A stretch of 64,000 bases of DNA, taken from Cladosporium sp. IMV 00045 (Eukaryota > Ascomycota > Dothideomycetes > Cladosporiales > Cladosporiaceae). The DNA lies in the NCBI GenBank assembly GCA_001931905.2, contig MSJI02000664.1, positions 62,001 to 126,000 of the forward strand, read 5' to 3'. Shown here in pieces: positions 20,467-31,000 of the stretch (its first letter is position 1; every line of letters starts with the position of its first letter). Made by a program: the position numbers and the translations under genes. The notes below the pieces were generated by a model. The model did not search any database. It was not told the DNA's origin and was given only the letters and a program-made list of their open reading frames with translations.

Positions 20467-21680
20467 ATGCCTTACCGTGTCTGCGAGCCCATCGAGTTCG
20501 CTCGGCGGTCGCCCACCACATCACCGACAATCGCTGATCGAGTAAAACAGCGAGTTCTTCAACATCAGCATAACATCCTGAAAATGGAGCAGAAGATCGC
20601 CAGCATGAAGCCCAACAAAAGGTAAGCTCAACCCCCCATACCCTCCTGTGGTCAAGCCTCACATGATGAACAAACAAATGGGAATCTCTCCGAGGAAATA
20701 ATGCGGAGACAAAAAATCATAGATGTTAGACTTCTGATATTGTGGCTTGACCCTTGGTTGAGGAAAACGCGATGCATTAACTCTTGATGCAAGTGCTGAC
20801 TTCAATACAGTGACATCAACTCCGTCATCATGGACTACCTCATCTCTGAAGGCTACCCCGGCGCGGCTGAGAAGTTTGCGCAAGAGACCAATCTCTTCCA
20901 GGGCGATGCTTTCGACTTGGGGAGCATCCGCGAGCGAGTGCAGATAAGGAATGCCATCCTTGCTGGCCGCATTGAGGATGCTGTCGAGCTGCTCAATGAC
21001 ATCAACATTAAGGTATGTCTATCTCCCATTTGCCTTTTCCCTAATTCACAAGATGATACAAGTTTCATGCACCACTCGTAATCCCCCTTCGGGGAGTTGA
21101 CGATGAAAACTCCATAGACTTCAGTCCTCAGTCTGATCTATTCACAACTACCTTGCTCGTTACTTCATGGTTTCTCTTGAGCTTGTAGCTAACATAACAA
21201 AAGATTCTAGATGACAACCCTCGACTGCACTTCAACTTGCTGCAACTACAGCTTGTCGAGATCATCCGTTCTGTTCTCGAACACAGTAACGGCAAACCCG
21301 CCTCTGCGGATTTCCGCCCTGCCCTTGAATTTGCAACCTCGTCGCTAGCTCCTCGCGCTCCCACGGACCCACAGTACCAGTCAGCGCTCGAGAAGACGAT
21401 GGCCCTTATGATCTTCGAAACGGATAAGATGATACCTGAGATGAAAGAGCTCCTCGACTTGCAGTTGAGAGAGACTGTAGCTGGTGAAGTGAACAAAGCT
21501 GTCCTTGAATCACAAGGCATGAAGCCCGAGGCACGAATCAGAGAATTGGTACGTGCCAGGGCATGGGCGGAAGCTCAAGCCAAAGATCTTAATTTGTTGC
21601 CCTCGAACACCGACATCGGTTTGGACGGCGACAACATGAACGGCGTCGCTTCTGATGGCGATGCTATGGTAACGGGATGA
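20467..21680 (+). CDS. GID8: LisH-CTLH-CRA protein, GID complex subunit 8 homologue
   Basis: Three exons (20467-20621, 20811-21012 and 21204-21680) give 277 residues. The LisH motif (SDINSVIMDYLISEGYPGAA) is formed across the first splice. CTLH follows (GSIRERVQIRNAILAGRIED, then LNDINIKILDDNPRLHFNLL across the second splice), then the CRA region (LQLVEIIRSVLEH, LEKTMALMIFETDKM). Gid8/Twa1 is a scaffold subunit of the GID/CTLH ubiquitin ligase that degrades gluconeogenic enzymes in yeast. The start could also be the ATG at 20584. Both introns are about 190 nt, and intron 1 holds a C/D snoRNA candidate. In exon 3 the acceptor at 21203 keeps the frame, whereas one at 21210 would break it. Confidence 0.9.
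20650..20752 (+). ncRNA. snR58: C/D-box snoRNA, snR58-like (predicted guide for LSU rRNA Cm663, yeast numbering)
   Basis: GID8 intron 1 contains a perfect 9-bp terminal stem (GGTCAAGCC at 20650-20658 with GGCTTGACC at 20744-20752). The stem encloses box C ATGATGA (20663-20669) and box D CTGA (20734-20737). The 15 nt at 20718-20732, ending one nt before box D, are perfectly complementary to the LSU rRNA segment AGUCUAACAUCUAUG. The D+5 position (G at 20729) pairs with the C of GAGUC, the site I recall as 25S Cm663 guided by snR58 in budding yeast. A short inner hairpin (TCTCCG/CGGAGA) lies between. The intron location implies release by splicing and debranching. Confidence 0.82.
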
Positions 21681-22230
21681 GTACAACGACTTCATGAAAT
21701 CTGCTCGTATCAGCGCCGGCGCTGGTGGACATCAATACGAATACAATCAAATCGCTCAAGACTCCTACTCCACTACCAATGCCTCATGTCTCCTCTCCAA
21801 GCCTTCAATCTCTGATACTCCACTTTAATGTCTAGCAGTGAATTCATTCCCACTCTCCTGCCTTGTTGCATTTGAGCTGACTGCACTTGGCGTCACGACA
21901 TTCGCTGATCTCTTTAAGCAGAAAGTATCACTCGGCAAGTCATGAGCAAGTGCATGGCTACGCTGCATATCACGCTCTTTGCCTCTGGTTGTTCGTGCAA
22001 GCAGATGCTGGTTCTCGTCACCATGAGGAGTACCTTCAACAGCCTTCCCTGACGCCTGCTTCGTCACTGTCGGGACGTCGCCGTGAAGTGAATGCGCAGC
22101 TGTCGGTCAAACAACGTCAGCTGAGCCGCACCACACAGTCAACCTCAAACTTTGCTCTTCTCTTTCGACCTTCCGCATACACACAGCTTTATGCCAAACG
22201 ACTATCGAACGACACCCCAGCGCACGCGGC
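21681..22230. other. Intergenic region, nothing recognised
   Basis: About 550 bp between the GID8-like gene and the 505-residue gene; it contains the 3' end of the former and the promoter of the latter. No RNA gene or conserved frame was seen. Confidence 0.4.
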
Positions 22231-23748
22231 ATGGCTCCACGCACGTTTGTCGAGCTCGCTGCCAACCCGTCGCTCGAACGGGACATGTCAGATGCCGAAC
22301 TCTTGGTCATCTTTTCTGGTGTAACTGTAGAAGCGTTCTATCCAGTAGACGGCCCTCGTACGACTGCTCTGCTTCGGTACCATCACGACGATCCAACCAC
22401 CATCTACCAGGCTAAGGTCCCGCAAAACGAACCAGGGGCTCACGATGTGAGGGTTCACGCAAAACTACTTCACTACGCGACGGTTGAATCATCCATATCG
22501 AAAGGAGAGCTGCTCGGCGTCACTGGAAGAATCGACTCCCTGCGTATTTCTTACACGGCACCGCCACTCCGGGGCCATTCGCTTCTTAGAAGCATCAGAT
22601 ACGAACGTATGCCGAACACGGCTACATTCCAACGGAGTGCTACAAACGGTTCTGCTGACGGACTTGGCCAGCTCGCTAAGCTACCTCGCGAACTCCGAGC
22701 TAAAGTCTACGAGTATGCATTCCCTCAGTCCTTTTGGCAGTGCTATCGTACCAAATCAGAAGGCCTTGCTCTCCTGGGCGCTTCTCACTCCAACAGCCAG
22801 ACTCCAGACCTGTTCCGCACCTCCAGCGTCATCCGCACAGAATGCCTCGAGTCTGTGTACCACGGCACAAACAAGTCAACAATCGTCATCGGCAGCAACG
22901 TAATTGCATTCAACTTTCCGCTTCAAGCCGGCATGGTAGCCGGTCAGACTGTGGATAGCAACAATTCACAGATCCCATCTGCTCAAGAGCTCTTCATTGG
23001 AGTACAGCCCCCTTCGCCGCGATCAGTTGGCGATATGGCTCTGGTCCGTTCTCAAGTCAAAGTCGTCACTGACCTTATCAACGCTATTGCCGCCAACCAC
23101 CGCGTTCCACCAATCCGAGTCTCCTTCGAGACCAAAGCTTCCGGAAGTGGTCAAATTTATCACCGCAGCGACTTCGAGATCCTGATGTCACCTCTTTACA
23201 AACTTCGCCTTCCGCCCATCAATGAGGATCTCAAATATCGTCTTCCCTTAATCATCGAGCGCTCGATGCACCCCAAACAGTCTGACATTAAGCGCATCGA
23301 GACCTGCAATCTGATCGAGTCCGCAACTGAACATCCAGAGCGCGATCATTCGAGACTCGTTTACCGCCAGTTGATGATCGACGTCAAACTCTCTCTTGCG
23401 ATGTGTTCCAGCAATGTCTTACGGGCCCGAATGCATATATATGAAGTCATTCCCCTGTCTGACGCTGCAGCAAAACGTCTTGCGCAGGACGTTATGGATC
23501 TCATCGCCTGGTACAAGTCCAAAAGAATAATGCCGCCGGGATGGCTGAGTGTGTTGCACCGAGCCTCGGCTGGCGAGACCGTCGACATGAATCGGGTCGA
23601 ACAACTTGCGAAACAAGTTGTTGGGGGCCAGACCTTGCAAAGCGTAGGTGGGTCTGGAAGTACTCCGGTCGTTTGCACTTGGGCAAGTGGACATACAAGC
23701 GCGTTCAACCCTTTCTTCAAGGAGGGAGAAGAAGGATACTGGGATTGA
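22231..23748 (+). CDS. Fungal protein with F-box/2EXR-like motif, unknown function
   Basis: Single exon, 505 residues from an ATG in good context. A LAKLPRELRAKVYEYAFPQS segment at about residues 145-165 is the short F-box-like/2EXR signature that is abundant in Pezizomycotina proteins. It is followed by the typical LFRTSSVIRTECLESVYHGT segment. The first 140 residues and the C-terminal 200 residues have no motif I can name. A role as a substrate adaptor is possible but not shown. Confidence 0.72.
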   Translation: MAPRTFVELAANPSLERDMSDAELLVIFSGVTVEAFYPVDGPRTTALLRYHHDDPTTIYQAKVPQNEPGAHDVRVHAKLLHYATVESSISKGELLGVTGRIDSLRISYTAPPLRGHSLLRSIRYERMPNTATFQRSATNGSADGLGQLAKLPRELRAKVYEYAFPQSFWQCYRTKSEGLALLGASHSNSQTPDLFRTSSVIRTECLESVYHGTNKSTIVIGSNVIAFNFPLQAGMVAGQTVDSNNSQIPSAQELFIGVQPPSPRSVGDMALVRSQVKVVTDLINAIAANHRVPPIRVSFETKASGSGQIYHRSDFEILMSPLYKLRLPPINEDLKYRLPLIIERSMHPKQSDIKRIETCNLIESATEHPERDHSRLVYRQLMIDVKLSLAMCSSNVLRARMHIYEVIPLSDAAAKRLAQDVMDLIAWYKSKRIMPPGWLSVLHRASAGETVDMNRVEQLAKQVVGGQTLQSVGGSGSTPVVCTWASGHTSAFNPFFKEGEEGYWD

Positions 23749-24638
23749 GGTCAGCCACATATGAAAGTGTTCATTGGCTCGAGGATTTTCAAAACCAATA
23801 CCCACAAATGCGCAAACCGGAAAAGCTCAATACTTCGGCATCGATGAAATGTCATCACACGACCACTTTTGACTGAGCCGTCGTACGACTGGTCAATGTT
23901 GTCATGTTGTTGCAGTATGCAGCATTTGCAGTACATGGCCACATGAAATAGACCAACAATGAGCGATTGAACGAATGAATGGAAGAACGACTCAATAGAT
24001 AATGATGGAACGATTCGATAGACTCGACAAAGATTGAACGAATCCATGTTACGTACAGATTGTCCTCGAAAATCTGAATCATTTTTATTATTCATAATAG
24101 CTGCTTTACTTGAAGTGCCTGTTTCTTCACCGATTGACCCGTTTCCTGCATTTCGAAAGATCGGATTGTCCGAGAACTATAGCGGGGCAACGACCAGATG
24201 GACTTGACCAAGCTTGGGTGAGTACATGCTTGCTGCAGATTGTCTTCGATAGGTCTGAATGATTCTCATCTTCATGGCTGCTCCAATTGACTGTTTGTAC
24301 ACACATTGACCTATCTTTTCGATCTCTGGGTGTTCTGTGCCTCTATTCCGAAACATCGGTTTGTCGGAGAGCGATAGCGGGGCATGAGCTTCCCCACTTC
24401 AAGCGTCATGCATGGTCTTGTTGTTGTCACCATACCAACACGAAACTCTGCACTCAACCCAGCCGAACGGGAATGAACTAATAATCCAAAAGAAAGCCAC
24501 TTCACAAGACTTCCAACCTCTTTCCATACAACCATCCCGTGACATCCACCGGACACCGCAACCACCAAACGTCCAAACTCCACCGCAAAACCACAACCCC
24601 AGACCAACCCAACAACCCAAAGAACCTACAAAAAGAAA
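23749..24638. other. Intergenic region with degenerate tandem duplication
   Basis: About 890 bp without a supported gene. It is relatively AT-rich at 23870-24110 and contains the two-copy degenerate repeat listed separately, which borders the promoter of the tautomerase-like gene. Confidence 0.5.
24050..24386 (+). repeat. Degenerate two-copy tandem duplication, unit about 180-195 bp
   Basis: The block from about 24050 (CAGATTGTCCTCG, CTGAATCATT, ATAGCGGGGCA) recurs from about 24230 (CAGATTGTCTTCG, CTGAATGATT, ATAGCGGGGCA) in the same order. The offset is 180 bp at the left end and about 195 bp at the right end, showing later indels. Shared sub-blocks include GATTGTC, a TTGACC segment, and a CGGTTTGTCSGAGA-like segment. 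Confidence 0.65.
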
Positions 24639-25217
24639 ATGCCCTACTACGAAATAAACCACTCCACCCTCCTGACCGCCTCGCAAAAAGACGATCTGGC
24701 CGCCAAAATCACCACAATCCACAGCACGCGCTTCTCCACCCCGCGCCTCTTCGTCAACGTCAAATACACCGACATCTCCAGCACACCCTTCTACATCGGC
24801 GGCAAAGCACGTTCCAAATCGCACATACTCGCGCACGTGCGTACGGGGCCCTCCCGCTCAACTTCAGATTTCAACGCGCTGTGTGCAGACCTCACAGCGG
24901 CATGGGACGAGATCGTGAAGCCCCTGCCGAAAGTGCGGCGGAGTGCGCCGGATACCGACGAGGAGAGGGGGCTGTACTCGGTTTTTGTGCTGGGGGATAT
25001 CAAGGCGGGCATGGAAGCTGGTTTCGAGATTCCTGAGGCGGGCAAGGATGCCGAGTGGTTGGCGGAGAATATGAATGCTTTTAAGGCGAGAGCGGAGAGT
25101 GGGGAGGGGGAGTTTGAGGAGTTGGTGAGGGAGGTGGAGGAGAGGGGACTCATTAAGGGGCAGAAGACGGCGGCGCAGCAGTTGGAGGAGATGATGGGGT
25201 GGGGGGATAGTGCGTAG
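24639..25217 (+). CDS. Tautomerase-family protein (oxalocrotonate tautomerase-like, cis-CaaD-type)
   Basis: Single exon, 192 residues. The protein starts MPYYEINHSTLLTASQKDDL, leaving a proline at position 2. In the tautomerase superfamily this Pro becomes the N-terminal catalytic base after Met removal. The beta-alpha-beta pattern continues with PRLFVNVKYTD and ILAHVRTGPS, and the C-terminal half (SVFVLGDIKAGMEAGFEIPE) is the usual extension of fungal members. The substrate is unknown. The final 50 residues are acidic and helical. Confidence 0.8.
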   Translation: MPYYEINHSTLLTASQKDDLAAKITTIHSTRFSTPRLFVNVKYTDISSTPFYIGGKARSKSHILAHVRTGPSRSTSDFNALCADLTAAWDEIVKPLPKVRRSAPDTDEERGLYSVFVLGDIKAGMEAGFEIPEAGKDAEWLAENMNAFKARAESGEGEFEELVREVEERGLIKGQKTAAQQLEEMMGWGDSA

Positions 25218-25362
25218 GAGGGGGTTTGCTTTGAGGGTTTTCATTGCTATCGTAATACGTTTTGATTAAGTCAGGAGGGGAAATGATTAGCTTGTACAGG
25301 GTAATATCGTGTCGCTCAAACGCCGGGATTGATAGTGCAGGAAAGAGTCGCAGTCTTAGGGA

Positions 25363-26160
25363 TTAATGACGGATGCAACGGGACCATGCTGTGAACTTGT
25401 TAGCAGCGCGCTCAGAAGTGATTATGATTAGAGAGAGCTTACCAGGCAAACCACAACCAAACCCGACCAAGAGATAAACCAAAAACACAATGACGAAACA
25501 AAGCATGACCATCAACTTCATGTTCTTCCACCACATTCTCCTCTTGAGCCCTCTTGACCTAACACGGAAGTCCCTCGCACTCCCGCCCAGCCGGTCCGTC
25601 TTGTCAACAAGGAGATCCAATCTCTCGCCACGTTCCAGCACCCTCTCAATGTTCTCGGTCATAATGCCACGCACATTGTCAATCTCGCCCTGCACATTCT
25701 TGAAGGCATCTTCCTGACCACCTTTGGTCGTGCCGTACTCCACCATCAGACTCTTCAGCTGCGCATTGTAGGCAGCGGCTCCGTACGCAGGCAGCGCGGC
25801 AAAGTCGGTGTGCTCGGGGTCGTACGAAGCAAGGAAGCGCTTCTTGATTTCGACGAGGAAGCCAAAGGGTACGCGACGGCCAAGATCGGCTTTCGCGACA
25901 ACGAGATAGGTTAAGCCAGGCGCAGAAAGGGAATCGGCATGGTTGGAGGCGGATCCTGCGTCGGCGATGTAGTGGATCAGGTTTTGATTGTGGGTGTAGG
26001 TGAGCTTTTGAGGGGAGTCGTGGGAGATCTTGGGGAGGATCACGGAGGCGAGGCTGCTAGTTCCAGATGCTGCAGAGATGGTGTGTTCGGCGAGAATGGT
26101 GTTCTTGTATGCGACACAGGAATAGAGAAGAGGCGTTGCTGGGGTGGATGAGGATGCCAT
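25363..26160 (-). CDS. R-SNARE with longin domain (VAMP7/Nyv1-like)
   Basis: Two exons (26160-25443 and 25388-25363; 54-nt intron) give 247 residues. The ATG at 26160 is used; an upstream GTG at 26181 is not. An N-terminal longin-like domain (LYSCVAYKNTILAEHTISAA ... FGFLVEIKKRFLASYDPE) is followed by an R-SNARE coiled coil (DNVRGIMTENIERVLERGER, then LDLLVDKTDRLGGSARDFRV) with the zero-layer Arg in NIERVLERGERLDLL. A C-terminal membrane anchor (LMVMLCFVIVFLVYLLVGFG) follows, then a short GCGLPAWSRCIRH tail. Such proteins drive endosome/vacuole fusion. The intron is a multiple of three; splicing removes 18 residues from the tail. Confidence 0.88.
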   Translation of the reverse strand: MASSSTPATPLLYSCVAYKNTILAEHTISAASGTSSLASVILPKISHDSPQKLTYTHNQNLIHYIADAGSASNHADSLSAPGLTYLVVAKADLGRRVPFGFLVEIKKRFLASYDPEHTDFAALPAYGAAAYNAQLKSLMVEYGTTKGGQEDAFKNVQGEIDNVRGIMTENIERVLERGERLDLLVDKTDRLGGSARDFRVRSRGLKRRMWWKNMKLMVMLCFVIVFLVYLLVGFGCGLPGKLSLIIITSERAANKFTAWSRCIRH

Positions 26161-27234
26161 GATGGCGAGGCGAGCGGTCACAAGTGTTGTGAGCAGTCGG
26201 GTGAGGGAATGATGTTCGCAAGATTAATCAAGCAGAATATGATGCTTTGACTGCTCTGGAGATCTGATTACACAAGTCTTATTGGGTTTTTGGGGCAGAT
26301 TTGTTGGATTGTCAGTCAAAGGCAGCCAGATACCAAAGCCAAACATACATAGACGGCTTGAGCAGGAGGTCACGTGAAGCGCCTTTGACGTCACTTCCTC
26401 TTTGCTTTTTATTGGTGCGAGCGGCTCAAGCACTTCGCCTTCAGGTCAAGGCAGAGATTCATGGTATGTCTTGATCTCTCTCGCTGAATTTTTGCTACAG
26501 TGTCTTCAGATTACGGGAATGCATCCTGCACCACCAGCATACGCATCAATCTAGACCATCACATCGGCCAGATGCGCGCATTCAATCTCCCTCCATCCCC
26601 AAGCCTCGGTCCAAATCAATATTGCGGGGAAGCTCCACACGCTTGCAGACCGAGAGCTATATCAGAACCACACAAGACAAACCACAGCCTCCATCAGGCA
26701 ACCCGAAGACCAGGGTCCCCGAGAATCCCTCAAGTCAGGTGGTCCCAACGGCCATGCAATAGGCATGCATGCAGTAGTTCCAGCGGAGCGGAGACGAAGA
26801 TCATTTGGTAATTGCGCGCGCGTGAAAGGAACCGGACGAAAACCAAAAGCCTAGATCTGTAGGTACATTACGGTGCGGTTTTTGTAGTGTAACAGCTGCG
26901 GGTGAGGTCGGTGAAGGTCTTGGGTGCCTTCCGCAACAGAGTGTGATGGACAAGACTTCCTTTTCAAGCCGCATTCCCTGCGGTTTCGTAATTGATAGAT
27001 CACTTCAGGTCCCCTTTCTCTCCTTCCCTCCTTCTCTTCTCTCTCTGCTTTGCCTTTTGTGCATCTTGCCAATGTGATATCGACTCGGATCTGAAATCGC
27101 TGCATCAGTCACTATTACAAGATTCTCCAACGGGATCTCTAGCAATCGACCTCAAATCCAATATCCAACCATCCAAAACCCCAAACCCTTCGCTCCTATC
27201 AAGCAAGCAAGCAAGCAAGCACAAAAACACCGCA
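26161..27234. other. Intergenic region with AAGC microsatellite
   Basis: About 1.07 kb without a supported gene; it separates the R-SNARE from the 52-residue gene. A short (AAGC)5 microsatellite lies at about 27201-27220, just before the latter's start codon. No conserved frame or RNA was seen. Confidence 0.45.
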
Positions 27235-27640
27235 ATGGCCTTCCTCAGGTACGCAACCCATCCAACCCATGCGACTTTCGCAACCTTCCGAGCCACCCAA
27301 CGCCTCGCTTTTTTCCACAGAACCTCACCCAAGCCCAATACTAACCCTCAACTCCACCCAGCGGCCGCTCCGGCATCGTCCTCACCATGGCATCAGCAGC
27401 CGGCGCCTTCGCCATGCTTTCCTGGCGCACGGCGGCGCGCGAGCAGCGCAACATGCAGCCGGGGAATTTGCATGTTAGGACGGAGAGGTCTGGTGAGTAC
27501 TTTTTCTATCTTGGAATACCCGGGTGGTTGATGGATGTGGTGATGGGAGGGTGTGTGGGGAGGATGGCGAGGGAGTGTGAATGTGGTGAGAGATATCGTT
27601 TGCTAACGGGTTTGGGGTTGGCGTAGGTGGTGGTGTTTGA
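27235..27640 (+). CDS. Small 52-residue three-exon protein, probably membrane-associated
   Basis: Three exons, 27235-27248 (14 nt), 27362-27492 and 27627-27640 (14 nt), join in frame to 52 residues. Introns are 113 and 134 nt, with clear branch sites (ACTAACC, GCTAACG) before the acceptors. The protein begins MAFLSGRSGIVLTMASAAGA, a hydrophobic segment, then a basic RTAAREQRNMQ helix and a C-terminal GGGV. The Ser at position 5 and the last residues depend on the splices. Size and layout suggest a small mitochondrial inner-membrane protein, but I do not recognise the family. The gene is invisible to simple open-frame calling. Confidence 0.65.
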
Positions 27641-28070
27641 AATCGACGTTTGACTTGGTGGAGATGTGATATTGTGGTGAGGGGATTAAGAGGAGGGGTG
27701 GAGTGGAGATCACGAGGATGGGCGATGACTTGAGATGCTGCTATTGGGGCAAGGAAGGGGATATACATCTTCATGGCCGGTTGGAGTTGGGTTGATGGAT
27801 TGGGAACATGGTCGTGACGAATAATCGGCTTTTATGGTCACTATCGGGCGGGGACACTTTCGTTATCTTTGTAATCTTGATCAGGCATCGATATCATGGG
27901 ATCTTTTGAATACACGCTCATAGGTATGCTAAGGTACAATGCTGTCGAAAACCAAAATCCATAACACCCAAATCTTCAAGCATGCAAGCCGCGTCGAAGA
28001 GATACACAGAACGCTCATTTAAAACCACGCCACATCGCATCCGCAAGGTCAAGACACAAAACCCGTCCAA
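27641..28070. other. Intergenic region between convergent genes
   Basis: 430 bp between the 3' ends of the small protein gene and the channel gene; nothing recognised. Confidence 0.4.
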
Positions 28071-31000
28071 TCACTCATCCTTAACCCCCTCCTCAGAACC
28101 CCCAGCAGTCCCCGGCCTCTCCTCCCCGACATAATCCGTATTAACGCTCCCACTCTTCGAATGGCCCGGCCCCAAAACCGAAACAGGACTATGCGTATCC
28201 TCACCCTCATCCACACCCTCCTCCTCCTTCAACCCACTGCCCGGCCTCTCCTCCTTCCCCTTCCCCTTCTCCTTCCTCGCCACCTTCCTCGGACTCCTCC
28301 TCCCATCGCCCCTCTCCCCCTTAACCCTCGCCCTATGCCCCGCAGCAGCAGGGAAAGGCCCCGTCTCGCCCTCGCTGCCCCGTCTAGAAACCGCAGCACT
28401 GGAAGAAATCGTCTTGATCTCCTTGAGAACCTCGCGAAACCCTTCCTCCAGCGTATTCATCCTCGCCAGCATGATCCGATTCACCATACCCTTCTCCTCC
28501 TCCTCGCTGCGCTTCTTCTCCTCCTGCCTTCGCCTCTCAAGCGTGCGCTCGCGCAAGAAAGCCTCGGAGAAAGACGCCGGGATGCCGGCGAAATCGTCGC
28601 CGCCGCCGGGGCCGACGCCGCCTCCCCCGCCGAGCGTGTTGAATTTGTTATCGCCGATTTCGCTGGCGAGGTCGAGCGCGCGCGCGTTGAAGGACGGTTG
28701 GCGGCGCGAGGGGGGCTGGATGTCCATGAAAGACAGCCCGCCGAAGGTGTTGGGCGCAGTGCTCTGGCGGGGTCCGAGGCCGGGGCGGACGGGATGCCGG
28801 TTTGCTTTTGGTTTGGGCGTGCGGGCCCCGGAGGGAATGGCGAGGTATGGTGTGGCGGTACCGGTGCCGGTGCCGCCGCTGCTGGTGTGTCTGTTGGAGG
28901 TCTGGCCGCTGCGGGTGGGTCTGGTGACCGGGCGGAGGGGTTCGCGATCTGCGCCTTGAGGGGCGAAGAGCATTGTGCTGCTGGAGACGTTGCGTTGGTG
29001 TGGTTCGCGTTGGGGCAACATGTCGGGCGAGTCCCGCAGGCGAGCTCTCGCGGCCGTAGAGAGAGGCGTATAAGGAGGACGGATTGCCGCTGGTGTTTGG
29101 AGGACTTCATTCTCGCTGTCATCACCCGGCGTCCCACTGTGCTTTCGGTCCAGGACGGAAATACTCTCACCAAGCCCAGGGGTCACATTATCGGTGTCGG
29201 ACTCGAGCTGCTCGTCGTCACCATCCGCGTCAGTCTCTTGCGGCTGCACATCAGGAAGTTCGTCGGCTGTTTCATCTTCCTCGACGATCCGCTTGGGTCT
29301 CTTCGGCGCCTTCTGTGACATCCGATCAGGATCGCTTGTGACACTTCTTGTTGCAGTCGAGAAGTTCCTGCCGAGTAAGCTGGATCGCAGACCACCTGTG
29401 TTTGCACGCTTGAACGGAGGCTTCCTGTTTTCCAGCCGCTCGACGATACTTCTTGGCTGTTCAACGGGAGGGCTTGCACCACCTTGCTCGTCGGCATTTT
29501 GCATCCATCTGTCGACAACAGTCGTGCTGTTGCGGCGTTCTGGATCCATGCCCTCGGCGGTCGTGCGCATTGTGCTTCCCTTGTATGGTCTCCGGAAAAC
29601 TTCGTCCAACGCACGATCTTTCGAGAAGCTGATCACAGAAGGCTCTCTCAGTTTCGTGCCTGGGCTGAACACATCCGGTGCTTTGCTCAAAGAGAATGCC
29701 ATGGGTTTGCTCTGATTACGAGCAGGTCTTTCAATCAAGTCTGTTGGCCCATAGGCGAAATTCGATAACAAGACTCGCTCGTAGGAGAAGATCAGGAACA
29801 GCACTGGGAAGTGACTGATCTTGATGATGGTCCGGTTGAATTTAACGTATTGCCGGAACGGTAGGACATATCGCAACGGGCTCAAGACCCATCCAATCAC
29901 GTTCGTCGGTGCGATGTAGCTGAAAAGTGCGTCTGACTTGACCATGCTGATTGTGTTGATAGCGAACAGAAATTGGTGCTCCTCTTCGGCGTTGCGGACA
30001 ATAGCCATAAAGCTGTTGGTCAAGACGGTGATCAAGATGGTCACAATCAGGAAGTGACAAATAATCAGGAAGGATCCCATTATGGCCTTTCCAAGAATGT
30101 TGTAGCTTCCCCATTTGTCCCAAGCGGCTGGCGTGAAGCCCATCAGGATTTGAAATAGAGCATAAGCGACATTGTTGGCATCGGTGTTTTCATCCGCGAA
30201 AGATAGACTGAAAGCGACAAAGAAGCCAGAGCAAGAGATTAGAATTAATATCAGGACCGCCATGAGATCTTGCGCCATCAGGCGAAACGCGATGAGCAGT
30301 TGTGAAAAGTAACGGTAATGGTCGAGCACGCTGAAGAGGCGAGGAAAGAGGAGGATTGCGGTAGAACCCAGTGCATCGTATGCCATGCTTGCAATGCGAT
30401 GCTTGCCTTGATCGGCCAGAACAATGCCGTATAAGCGAAGAATGTAGTAAACGCTGAACAACAGCAGGATGCCTAGGTCGAATGCGTTCCAGAAACTGAG
30501 AATGTAAAGGCCGAAACCTTGTTCGGTGAAGCCAATGACCTCGTCGAGCATGTATCCAATTGACCAGAACCAGAAAACAACCTCGAGAGGAGTGATAGTC
30601 ACACTTCGGTCGTATAGTACAGCGATGTAGAGCGCTAGCATCATTGCGAAGGAAATGGTAGAAAAAAGCTGACGATACCTGGGTACACGGAGTCGCGACA
30701 GCTTGAAGAGGGAAGAGTCGTGAGGATCGTACAAGGTCGCTGAGCGTCTACCGGTGCCACGGACTTCGGGCTTTTTACTCGTGCGTGTTTCTTGGGCCTT
30801 GCGAGAGAGGACCGAGTCGGCGGGAAGAGCACTTGGCGAGTGATCGTTTAAAGTACCGTAGCCGCCATTAATGGCCCTCTGGCGAGGCGCTCTACGATGT
30901 AAGTTGTCGGCTTCAGAGTGGAAGACGATAGTGCCTGCCCAGATGGCTTCCAAGTGCTGCACGACTAGAGGGTGAGCCAAAAAGCGTTTTGCTTGCGACC

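Noticed and set aside
21013..21203. Possible third C/D snoRNA in GID8 intron 2
   Set aside because: A CTGA (21133) and a degenerate ATGATA box (21053) exist, but there is no terminal stem and no rRNA match adjacent to the D box that I could identify.
19165..21203. Introner-like (mobile) introns because three introns are all ~190 nt
   Set aside because: The three intron sequences show no similarity to each other when compared by eye; snoRNA content explains two of them better.
28161..29318. 385-codon plus-strand open frame opposite the channel gene
   Set aside because: Lies wholly antisense to the Ser/Pro/Arg-rich tail of the channel; its composition (Leu/Arg/Pro) is what GC-rich antisense of such a tail produces, and no domain is present.
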